From the NCBI GenBank assembly GCA_937897215.1, contig CALCBQ010000097.1, positions 1 to 5,202 on the forward strand: a DNA stretch of 5,202 nucleotides, read 5' to 3'. This DNA is from an uncultured Clostridia bacterium (GTDB taxonomy: Bacteria > Bacillota > Clostridia > Oscillospirales > Acutalibacteraceae). Position numbers and translations under genes: made by a program. The notes under the pieces are model-generated. The model made no database searches and had not been told where the DNA came from. It saw only the letters and a list, made by a program, of their open reading frames with translations. This document shows, in pieces, positions 1-5,202 of this stretch (positions are counted from its first letter, which is position 1; the number at the start of each line of letters is the position of its first letter).

Positions 1-641
1 CGACTGCAAAGAAACTTCTTTACGGAACAGTTGATATTGATATGGTTGCAGGTCCAAGTGAAATTTTAATTGTTGCAGACGATACTGCAAATCCTAAGTT
101 CCTTGCAGCCGACCTTATGAGTCAGGCAGAACATGATGTTCTCGCATCTGCAATTCTTATTACAACAAGTGAGAAAATCGCAGAAGAAACAAAGAAAGAA
201 CTTGCTCGTCAGTGTGCAATACTTTCAAGAAAAGATATAATTGAAAAATCACTTAAAGATTACAGTGCAATTATTATTTGTGATAATATGGACAAAGCAG
301 TGGATTTCGCGAATCGTCTTGCCCCTGAACACCTTGAAATGTGTGTAGAAAATCCACTTGAATATATTGGCAGAATGGATAATGCAGGTAGTGTGTTCCT
401 TGGTAATTACTCTCCTGAGCCACTCGGCGATTATTTTGCAGGCCCTAACCACGTTCTTCCTACAAGTGGTACTGCAAGATTTTTCTCTCCATTGTCAGTT
501 GACAGTTTTATTAAAAAATCAAGCTTTATTTATTATACAGAAGACGCTCTTCGCGAGTGCAAAGACAAGGTTGTTTCTCTTGCAGAAACAGAGGGCTTAA
601 CTGCTCACGCTAATTCAATCAAAGTCAGATTTGAGGATTAA
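1..641 (+). CDS. hisD: Histidinol dehydrogenase, C-terminal half (partial, 5' end outside window)
   Basis: HisD carries out the last two steps of histidine synthesis in the cytoplasm, oxidising L-histidinol to histidine via histidinal with two NAD+ and a zinc ion. The frame is open from base 3 and gives 212 residues, about half of a usual ~430-residue HisD; the ATG at 42 is internal. Numbering from base 3, the zinc ligands of the E. coli enzyme (Gln259, His262, Asp360, His419) match Gln41 and His44 in SQAEHD, Asp143 in PEPLGDYFAGPNH, and His202 in the C-terminal AHANSIKVRF. The catalytic pair Glu326-His327 matches Glu109-His110 in LAPEHLE, and Glu414 matches Glu197. Spacing between these residues agrees with E. 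coli to within one residue. The fragment therefore looks intact and active. It ends two bases before hisC and is the first visible gene of the operon; hisG is expected upstream. Confidence 0.97.
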   Translation, partial: TAKKLLYGTVDIDMVAGPSEILIVADDTANPKFLAADLMSQAEHDVLASAILITTSEKIAEETKKELARQCAILSRKDIIEKSLKDYSAIIICDNMDKAVDFANRLAPEHLEMCVENPLEYIGRMDNAGSVFLGNYSPEPLGDYFAGPNHVLPTSGTARFFSPLSVDSFIKKSSFIYYTEDALRECKDKVVSLAETEGLTAHANSIKVRFED

Positions 642-643
642 AG

Positions 644-1696
644 ATGTTCCAACTTAACGAAAAAGTAAAAAACTTAACACCGTATGAGCCAATTAGTGGC
701 ACTTATGAAATTCGTCTTGATGCCAATGAGTCTTTTTTGACTGTCCCAAAAGAAATCGAGAATGAAATGGTTGAAGCACTTAAAAGTTCAGCACTTAACC
801 GCTATCCTGACCCAATGGCAACAAAGCTCGTCAACGGATTTGCAAATTATTTTAATGTTAATGCTGATTGCGTTACTGCAGGTAACGGCTCGGACGAGAT
901 TATTTCAGTTATAATGAATGCATTTTTGCAGAAAGGCGACAAGATTTTAACTCTTGAGCCGGACTTCTCAATGTATCGTTTCTACGCTGAAATTGCAGAG
1001 TGCGAAAGTGTAAAATTTCAGAAAAACGAAAACCTTGATGTTAACATTGAAGATGTAATCACACTTGCAAACAATGAAAAGGTGCGAATTGTAATTTTCT
1101 CAAATCCTTGTAACCCAACATCAAGAATTGTTACAAAAGACGATGTTAGAAAACTCATAAATAGTGTGGATTCTCTTGTTGTTCTTGACGAAGCATATAT
1201 GGATTTTGCTGAAGACGAAAGTCTTTTAAATGAGTTCGAAAAATACGATAATCTTATTATTCTTAAAACTTGCTCAAAAGCATTAGGTAGCGCAGCGTTA
1301 AGATTAGGCTTTGCAGTTGCAAACAAAACTCTTACAAATGTAATTCGTGCAGTAAAATCCCCATATAATGTGAATTCAGTATCACAAGCGTTAGGCGAAG
1401 TGCTTTTTGCACATCCTGATTACATTGATAACTGTATTAAAACTGTTGTAAATTCAAGAAAAGAACTTTACTCACGAATCCTTGAAATCAAGAGCGACAA
1501 AATCGAAAAAATATACGAAACTCATACAAACTTTGTATTTATGAAAGTAAAAAATGCAAAGCAAGTGTTTGAAAAAATGAAAGAAAACTGCATTATTATT
1601 CGTAATATGGGCGACTACCTCAGAATTACCGCAGGTAACAAACAAGAAAATGAAAAAATGCTTGAGACATTCAAAAAAGTGTTGGAGGAAGTGTAA
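644..1696 (+). CDS. hisC: Histidinol-phosphate aminotransferase
   Basis: This is a 350-residue PLP-dependent class I/II (fold type I) aminotransferase, normal length for HisC. It converts imidazole acetol phosphate and glutamate to L-histidinol phosphate and 2-oxoglutarate (step 7). Visible motifs in order are LDANES (25-30), NRYPDP (52-57), GNGSDE (80-85), the SNPCNPTS cofactor loop (153-160, Asn157), DEAY (182-185, Asp182 and Tyr185 contacting PLP), TCSKALGSAALRLGF with Schiff-base Lys212 and phosphate-binding Arg220, and the C-terminal YLRITAG with Arg327, the expected substrate carboxylate contact. The start at 644 is supported by GAGGA at 633-637, six bases upstream and inside the end of hisD, and by the family-like N-terminus (NLTPYEP). 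The stop overlaps the hisB start by one base. HisC can be hard to tell from related aromatic or broad-range aminotransferases by sequence alone, but its place between hisD and hisB settles the call. Confidence 0.96.
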   Translation: MFQLNEKVKNLTPYEPISGTYEIRLDANESFLTVPKEIENEMVEALKSSALNRYPDPMATKLVNGFANYFNVNADCVTAGNGSDEIISVIMNAFLQKGDKILTLEPDFSMYRFYAEIAECESVKFQKNENLDVNIEDVITLANNEKVRIVIFSNPCNPTSRIVTKDDVRKLINSVDSLVVLDEAYMDFAEDESLLNEFEKYDNLIILKTCSKALGSAALRLGFAVANKTLTNVIRAVKSPYNVNSVSQALGEVLFAHPDYIDNCIKTVVNSRKELYSRILEIKSDKIEKIYETHTNFVFMKVKNAKQVFEKMKENCIIIRNMGDYLRITAGNKQENEKMLETFKKVLEEV

Positions 1697-2268
1697 TGAG
1701 AACTGCAACAATTAACAGAAAAACAAAAGAAACTGATATTAGTTTGACTCTCTGTCTTGAAGGTGGCGAAGTGAGTATTGATACAGGCGTTGGATTTTTT
1801 GACCATATGCTTACTGCTTTTGCAGCACACGCAGGTTACGGCTTAACAGTTACTTGCAAAGGGGACACAGAGGTTGATTGCCACCACACAGTTGAAGATA
1901 TAGGCATTGTACTCGGTCAGGCACTTTATGAATGCTTAGGCGATAAATCAAACCTTGTTCGTTATGGTAGCTTTTTTGTGCCAATGGACGAAGCGCTCGG
2001 TTTCTGTGCAGTTGACATCTGCAACCGTGCTTATACAGTATTTGAAGCAGATTTTCCACAAGAAAAATGTGGCGATTTTGATGCTTGTATGTGTGTTGAA
2101 TTCTTCCGTGCAGTAGCAGATAATGCGAAAATTACATTACATCTTCGCGCTCCCTATGGCGATAATTCTCATCACATTGCGGAGGCAATTTTCAAGGCAT
2201 TCGGCCACGCAATGAGCATTGCAACAGAAAAAACAGACAAAACACTCTCTACAAAGGGGACTCTTTAA
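1696..2268 (+). CDS. hisB: Imidazoleglycerol-phosphate dehydratase, monofunctional
   Basis: HisB dehydrates imidazole glycerol phosphate to imidazole acetol phosphate (step 6) as a manganese-dependent 24-mer in the known family. The 190-residue length is that of the stand-alone enzyme; the N-terminal phosphatase domain of the E. coli HisNB fusion is absent. Family signatures are ATINRKTKET near the start, GFFDHML (33-39), the metal-binding motif D61-C-H63-H64-T-V-E67-D68 followed by IGIVLGQAL, PMDEAL (96-101), the second metal motif NSHHIAEAIFKA (H159, H160, E163), and the terminal STKGTL. The usual DxSGRP segment reads DICNRA (107-112), keeping the arginine. Nine cysteines in 190 residues is rather many. 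The start lies in TAATG, overlapping the hisC stop by one base, with GGAGG at 1684-1688; this arrangement suggests translational coupling. The next gene, hisA, begins three bases after the stop, where hisH often sits in other genomes. Confidence 0.97.
   Translation: MRTATINRKTKETDISLTLCLEGGEVSIDTGVGFFDHMLTAFAAHAGYGLTVTCKGDTEVDCHHTVEDIGIVLGQALYECLGDKSNLVRYGSFFVPMDEALGFCAVDICNRAYTVFEADFPQEKCGDFDACMCVEFFRAVADNAKITLHLRAPYGDNSHHIAEAIFKAFGHAMSIATEKTDKTLSTKGTL
2255..2260 (+). promoter_or_regulatory. Ribosome binding site of hisA, unusually distant
   Basis: AGGGGA inside the last codons of hisB is the only purine-rich Shine-Dalgarno candidate before the hisA ATG at 2272. It leaves an 11-base spacer, longer than the 6-8 bases of the other genes in the operon. 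Translation of hisA may lean on ribosomes terminating at the hisB stop at 2266-2268. This is inferred from spacing only. Confidence 0.55.
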
Positions 2269-2271
2269 TAA

Positions 2272-2988
2272 ATGATTATTTTTCCTGCAATAGATATTAA
2301 AGACAAAGAATGTGTGCGACTTTATAAAGGGGATTTTTCCACAGCAGGTAAGGTTGCAGACAGTTATATGGAAACTGCGCTCAATTTCAAAAAAGCAGGC
2401 GCAGAATGGATTCATATGGTTGACTTAAACGGCGCACTTGACGGAGTCCGTATAAATAGTGAAATCTTCCTTGATGTTGCTAAAAACAGCGGACTCAAAG
2501 TTGAAGTGGGTGGTGGAATCCGTACAATGAAAGATGTGGATTTCTACATTCAAAATGGTATAGAAAGAGTTATTATCGGCTCTGCAGCTTTGAAAAATCC
2601 ACAACTTGTAAAAGAAGCGTGTAAAGAATTCGGCGACAGAATTGCAGTTGGCATTGACGCTAAAAACGAAATGGTTGCAACTGAGGGTTGGACAGAAAAA
2701 AGCGACACCCACTATATAGACCTTGCAAAGAGAATGGAAGACTTTGGTGTAAAGTATATTATCTTTACAGACATTGACTGCGACGGTATGCTCTCAGGAC
2801 CAAACCTCGAACAACTTGTAAAACTCAATGAAGCAGTTTCTTGCAATATTACTGCAAGTGGTGGTATTAAGGATTTAAGCAATATTATCGACCTTAAAAA
2901 CGCTAATATGTATGGTGCAATCTGTGGCAGAAGTATTTACAGTGGCACATTAAATCTTAATGATGCTATCAAGGAGGCAACAAAATGA
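2272..2988 (+). CDS. hisA: Phosphoribosylformimino-5-aminoimidazole carboxamide ribotide isomerase (ProFAR isomerase)
   Basis: HisA is a (beta/alpha)8-barrel that performs the Amadori rearrangement of ProFAR to PRFAR (step 4), the substrate of the HisH-HisF synthase. The 238-residue length is typical. The N-terminal FPAIDIKDKECVRL carries the catalytic Asp8, and GIDAKN carries Asp129, corresponding to the general acid Asp127 of Thermotoga maritima HisA. Phosphate-binding elements are VEVGGGIR (77-84) with IIGSAA (101-106) in the first half-barrel, and ASGGI (195-199) with GAICGRSIYSGTL (215-227) in the second. TDIDCDGMLSGPN (166-178) is the conserved strand-5 region. HisA and HisF are paralogues; the AIDI start, EGWTE motif and GRSIYSG ending favour HisA over HisF, which normally has an AxxxCLDV start and a distinct length of about 250. 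It overlaps hisI by four bases (ATGA). No hisF follows, although many operons have it exactly here. Confidence 0.95.
   Translation: MIIFPAIDIKDKECVRLYKGDFSTAGKVADSYMETALNFKKAGAEWIHMVDLNGALDGVRINSEIFLDVAKNSGLKVEVGGGIRTMKDVDFYIQNGIERVIIGSAALKNPQLVKEACKEFGDRIAVGIDAKNEMVATEGWTEKSDTHYIDLAKRMEDFGVKYIIFTDIDCDGMLSGPNLEQLVKLNEAVSCNITASGGIKDLSNIIDLKNANMYGAICGRSIYSGTLNLNDAIKEATK
2971..2977 (+). promoter_or_regulatory. Strong ribosome binding site of hisI
   Basis: AAGGAGG, a perfect Firmicute-type Shine-Dalgarno sequence, lies inside the last codons of hisA, seven bases before the hisI ATG at 2985. It fixes the hisI start and the ATGA overlap. Confidence 0.85.
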
Positions 2989-3305
2989 ACCTTGATAAAT
3001 ATTTTGTAAAAGCAGACCTTATTCCTGCCATAATTCAAGAAGAAAGCACAGGCGAAATACTTATGCTTGCCTATATGAATAAAGAATCAATGGCAAAAAC
3101 ACTTGAGACCGGTTATACTTGGTTCTGGAGTCGTTCAAGACAAGAACTCTGGAACAAGGGTGCAACATCAGGGCATTTGCAGAAAGTGATTTCAATCTAC
3201 GGCGACTGTGATGATGATACACTTTTGATTAAGGTTGAGCAGACAGGCCCTGCTTGTCATACAGGTAGTAAATCTTGTTTTTTCAATAAGATTAAAGGAG
3301 AATAA
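2985..3305 (+). CDS. hisI: Phosphoribosyl-AMP cyclohydrolase
   Basis: HisI opens the adenine ring of phosphoribosyl-AMP to give ProFAR (step 3), using zinc and magnesium. The 106-residue protein is a complete single-domain PRA-CH. Diagnostic blocks are LMLAYMNKES (26-35), the nucleotide-binding WFWSRSRQELWNKGATSGH (46-64), the metal motif DCDDDTLL with aspartates 74, 76 and 78, and CHTGSKSCFF (91-100). Cys75, Cys91 and Cys98 are the family's conserved zinc cysteines. There is no C-terminal HisE domain, so this is the unfused form rather than the HisIE fusion found in E. coli and many others. HisE follows as a separate gene one base after the stop, in the +1 frame. No residue expected for activity is missing. 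Confidence 0.96.
   Translation: MNLDKYFVKADLIPAIIQEESTGEILMLAYMNKESMAKTLETGYTWFWSRSRQELWNKGATSGHLQKVISIYGDCDDDTLLIKVEQTGPACHTGSKSCFFNKIKGE
3295..3300 (+). promoter_or_regulatory. Ribosome binding site that fixes the hisE start
   Basis: AAGGAG, in the last codons of hisI, is six bases upstream of the ATG at 3307. The hisE frame is open further upstream, as far as a TGA at 3226-3228, with a possible TTG at 3235. That TTG has only AAGG directly abutting it, without proper spacing, and the extra 24 residues resemble nothing in HisE. The ATG at 3307 is therefore preferred. Confidence 0.85.
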
Positions 3306-3306
3306 T

Positions 3307-3633
3307 ATGAACGATACATTAGCAAATCTTTACGAAACAATCCTTGAAAGAAGAGAGAATAAGCAAGAGGGCTCATATACTTGTTATCTTTTTGAAAAGG
3401 GTCTTGATAAAATCCTTAAAAAAGTAGGCGAGGAATGCTCTGAAACAATTATTGCTGCAAAAAACGGTAATAAAGAAGATACGGTTGGCGAAATCAGCGA
3501 TTTGATTTTCCACTTGTTTGTTATGATGGCAAACGAGGGTATCGCCGTAGAAGATGTTATGGCAGAACTTGATAAGAGAAGTGCAAAAACCGGAAACCTC
3601 AAGGTATTTCATCAAGTTGATAAAAACTCATAA
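3307..3633 (+). CDS. hisE: Phosphoribosyl-ATP pyrophosphatase
   Basis: HisE removes pyrophosphate from phosphoribosyl-ATP to give phosphoribosyl-AMP (step 2). It belongs to the all-alpha NTP pyrophosphatase (MazG-like) superfamily. With the start at 3307 the protein is 108 residues, the usual length for stand-alone HisE. The family core is clear: SYTCYLFEKGLDKILKKVGEECSETIIAAKN (23-53) followed by VGEISDLIFHLFVMMANEG (60-78) and a final helix with DVMAELDKR. The acidic magnesium-binding pattern is Glu43/Glu46 on one helix and Glu62/Asp65 on the next. It sits one base after hisI and 12 bases before the peptidase gene. It is the last pathway enzyme in this operon. Confidence 0.95.
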   Translation: MNDTLANLYETILERRENKQEGSYTCYLFEKGLDKILKKVGEECSETIIAAKNGNKEDTVGEISDLIFHLFVMMANEGIAVEDVMAELDKRSAKTGNLKVFHQVDKNS

Positions 3634-3637
3634 GGAG
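3632..3637 (+). promoter_or_regulatory. Ribosome binding site of the M20 peptidase gene
   Basis: AAGGAG starts inside the hisE stop codon and lies eight bases before the ATG at 3646. It supports that start, which includes the N-terminal membrane segment, and leaves no space for a separate promoter between hisE and the peptidase. Confidence 0.8.
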
Positions 3638-3645
3638 AGATAGAT

Positions 3646-5112
3646 ATGGAAATTTTGTGGACAATTTTAGGACTTTTAGGTCTTTTCATTGTGGTAACAC
3701 TTATTCGCGCAGTGTTCTTCAAAGAGAAAAAAGCAGAAAATGTAAAGCTTGAACCAGAAATGGTAAATATGGAAAAATATTGTCAGGATTTAAGTGATGC
3801 TATTAAAATTAAGACAATTTCTAACTATGACCGTGAACTTGTTGACTGGAACGAATTCGATAAATTTCACGCATTTTTAGAAGAGCGTTTCCCACTCGTA
3901 CATAAAACAATGAGCAAAACAAAGGTTGCCGATGCAAGTCTTATTTTTAAGTGGGAGGGTACAGACCCTACTCTTGACGGTATTGCAATGCTTGCTCATC
4001 AGGACGTCGTGCCAATTAATGCAGGCACAGAGGGTGATTGGGAGCACGAGCCATTTAGCGGTTATAATGACGGTGAGTTTATCTGGGGCCGTGGCGCAAT
4101 GGATATGAAAAACCACCTTATTGCCGTTATGGAATGTATGGAAGAGCTTATCAACGAGGGCTATCAGCCAAAGCGTTCAATTTATATCTGTTTAGGTCAT
4201 AATGAAGAGGTTGTTGCAGCTCCTGATAATGGCGCAAAACAGATTGCTGCATATCTTAAAGAGCAAGGCGTACATCTTGAAGCAGTTCTTGACGAAGGCG
4301 GCGCAATCCTTCCTGTTAAGATTGGCAAACTTCTCGATATCAACCTTACAGGCGTTGGTATTGCAGAAAAAGGTAGCGTAAACTATAAAGTAAGCGTAAA
4401 CGCCAAAGGTGGACATTCTTCACAACCACCAAAGCATACTGCAGTAGGCAAGCTTGCAGACGTTATTAAAGATATTGAAAATCATCAGTTTAAGGCAACA
4501 ATGCCGGATTACCTTAAACAGCTTATTAAACGCGTTGGTATGAATGCAGGTTATCCTTTAAGAGTTGTGCTTGTAAATGCTCCTATTTTACAGCCACTTA
4601 TTCTTGCTATTTGTAAAAACATTCCTGCAGCAGCATCACTTATTCGTACTTGTACTGCAGTTACAATGGCAGAGGGTAGTCCACAGTTCAATGTGCTTCC
4701 ACAAAAGGCAAGTGTTACCGTAAACTTCCGTACAATGCCTGGCGTTTCAATTGCCGATGTTGAAAAGCATATTCGCGATAGCGTTAAGAATAAAGACATT
4801 GATGTTGAATTCCTTGTTGGTAAAGAGTCTTCAATGGTTTCTCCAACAGATTCAAGAGCATTCCAGACAATCAAAGAATTGGCAGAAGCACAGAATAGCA
4901 AAAACCTTGTTACACCATTCTTGGTAATGGGTGGCACAGACGCTTATAACTATGAGCCTGTTTGTGAGAATATCTACCGTTTCGCACCATTCGTAGCAGA
5001 TACAAAACTTCTTCTCTGCACACACGGCACAAACGAAAGAATCCCAATCGCTTGTTGTGAAGATGCAATCGCATTCTTTAAGCGTTACACTCGCAGAATG
5101 ACCCAAGACTAA
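3646..5112 (+). CDS. Membrane-anchored M20-family metallopeptidase (carboxypeptidase S / PM20D1-like)
   Basis: This 488-residue protein has one hydrophobic segment at about residues 3-25, a charged linker (KEKK), then an M20 di-zinc hydrolase domain of the Cps1/PM20D1 type, whose members cleave short peptides or N-acyl amino acids. Predicted active-site residues are complete: His118 and Asp120 in AHQDVVP, bridging Asp153 in GRGAMDMKN, catalytic Glu187 and metal ligand Glu188 in GHNEEVV, Asp216 in LDEGGA, and His460 in THGTNERI. GGHSSQPP (255-262) supplies His257 at the lid-domain position, and RTCTAVTMAEGSPQFNVLP (334-352) is typical of this subgroup. The motif commonly GGTDxRHY reads GGTDAYNY (429-436). 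By the positive-inside rule, the basic residues after the membrane segment suggest a cytoplasmic-facing catalytic domain, though this is weak evidence. It is the last gene of the his operon. Substrate is unknown; dipeptidase, carboxypeptidase or aminoacylase are all possible. Confidence 0.9.
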   Translation: MEILWTILGLLGLFIVVTLIRAVFFKEKKAENVKLEPEMVNMEKYCQDLSDAIKIKTISNYDRELVDWNEFDKFHAFLEERFPLVHKTMSKTKVADASLIFKWEGTDPTLDGIAMLAHQDVVPINAGTEGDWEHEPFSGYNDGEFIWGRGAMDMKNHLIAVMECMEELINEGYQPKRSIYICLGHNEEVVAAPDNGAKQIAAYLKEQGVHLEAVLDEGGAILPVKIGKLLDINLTGVGIAEKGSVNYKVSVNAKGGHSSQPPKHTAVGKLADVIKDIENHQFKATMPDYLKQLIKRVGMNAGYPLRVVLVNAPILQPLILAICKNIPAAASLIRTCTAVTMAEGSPQFNVLPQKASVTVNFRTMPGVSIADVEKHIRDSVKNKDIDVEFLVGKESSMVSPTDSRAFQTIKELAEAQNSKNLVTPFLVMGGTDAYNYEPVCENIYRFAPFVADTKLLLCTHGTNERIPIACCEDAIAFFKRYTRRMTQD

Positions 5113-5143
5113 AAAAGGTGGGAGTTTACTCCCACCTTTTTCT
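5112..5143 (+). terminator. Intrinsic (rho-independent) terminator of the his operon
   Basis: GGTGGGAG (5117-5124) and CTCCCACC (5129-5136) form a perfect 8-bp GC-rich stem around the loop TTTA. A-T pairs between 5112-5116 and 5137-5141 extend it to 13 bp. The T-run TTTTTCTTTT follows. The last A of the peptidase stop codon is already part of the stem. The upstream A-run means the hairpin could also terminate transcripts arriving from the right on the - strand. Confidence 0.95.
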
Positions 5144-5160
5144 TTTGTAAATTTGAGTTT

Positions 5161-5202
5161 GTAGGGCTCTTTGCCCCCCTTCCGTCAAAACTTCGTTTTG
5201 CC
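5161..5202. repeat. Possible start of a dispersed palindromic intergenic repeat, cut by window edge
   Basis: Downstream of the terminator the base composition changes from AT-rich to C-rich. Two small hairpins are visible: GGGC/GCCC (5164-5167 with 5173-5176, loop TCTTT) and CAAAAC/GTTTTG (5186-5191 with 5195-5200, loop TTC). The framework CCCCCTTCCGTC, then hairpin with CTTCG, then GCC resembles short imperfect palindromes that I recall being scattered between genes of gut Clostridia. This is from memory, not from a search, and only one incomplete copy is in view. Confidence 0.4.

Noticed and set aside
42..44. ATG at 42 as a start for a short hisD
   Set aside because: The frame is open upstream to base 3 and the preceding residues (LYGTVDID) are part of the conserved HisD sequence before the AGPSE motif, so this methionine is internal.
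358..600. An 80-codon + strand frame inside hisD
   Set aside because: It is out of frame with a strongly conserved enzyme region and has no recognisable domain.
2262..2275. A possible remnant of hisH between hisB and hisA
   Set aside because: Only three bases separate the two genes, and the hisB C-terminus STKGTL is the normal family ending, so no trace of hisH remains.
3235..3306. An upstream TTG start that would extend HisE by 24 residues
   Set aside because: The TTG has no properly spaced ribosome binding site, the extension overlaps conserved hisI codons and shows no HisE similarity, and the ATG at 3307 has a good AAGGAG six bases upstream.
4551..4937. A 128-codon open frame on the - strand within the peptidase gene, and similar antisense frames under the his genes
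   Set aside because: Each lies fully opposite a well-supported conserved gene, lacks family motifs, and is explained as a by-product of the codon pattern on the + strand.
5125..5150. The downstream hairpin as a riboswitch or attenuator
   Set aside because: It directly follows the last stop codon, has a perfect GC stem, a four-base loop and a T-run, and no gene follows in the window; it is an ordinary intrinsic terminator.

Overview
The window shows most of a bacterial histidine biosynthesis operon, all on the + strand. The organism is probably an AT-rich Firmicute of the class Clostridia, perhaps a gut-type Oscillospirales/Ruminococcaceae relative. This rests on AT-rich codon choice, strong AAGGAG-type ribosome binding sites, a tightly packed his gene order, and a hairpin repeat at the right edge that resembles dispersed repeats I recall from gut Clostridia. 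The taxonomic call is an inference; there is no rRNA or other marker here.

Layout from left to right: the C-terminal half of hisD (1-641, start outside the window), hisC (644-1696), hisB (1696-2268), hisA (2272-2988), hisI (2985-3305), hisE (3307-3633), a membrane-anchored M20-family metallopeptidase (3646-5112), a strong intrinsic terminator (5112-5143), and about 60 bases of intergenic DNA that appears to begin a palindromic repeat. Junctions range from a 4-base overlap to a 12-base gap, so there is no room for internal promoters between genes and the set reads as one transcript ending at the terminator. No gene on the - strand is convincing.

The encoded enzymes cover pathway steps 2 (HisE), 3 (HisI), 4 (HisA), 6 (HisB), 7 (HisC) and 9-10 (HisD). 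HisG (step 1) would be expected upstream. Both subunits of imidazole glycerol phosphate synthase, HisH and HisF (step 5), are absent from the places they usually occupy, between hisB and hisA and between hisA and hisI. HisB is monofunctional, so histidinol-phosphate phosphatase (step 8) must also be encoded elsewhere.

The least ordinary element is the M20 peptidase as last gene of the operon. It has one N-terminal membrane segment, a complete set of predicted di-metal ligands, and an altered 'GGTD..(R)HY' motif. Its link to histidine metabolism is unknown. Otherwise this is a conventional biosynthetic operon, and I found no sign of a novel defence, mobile or RNA system.
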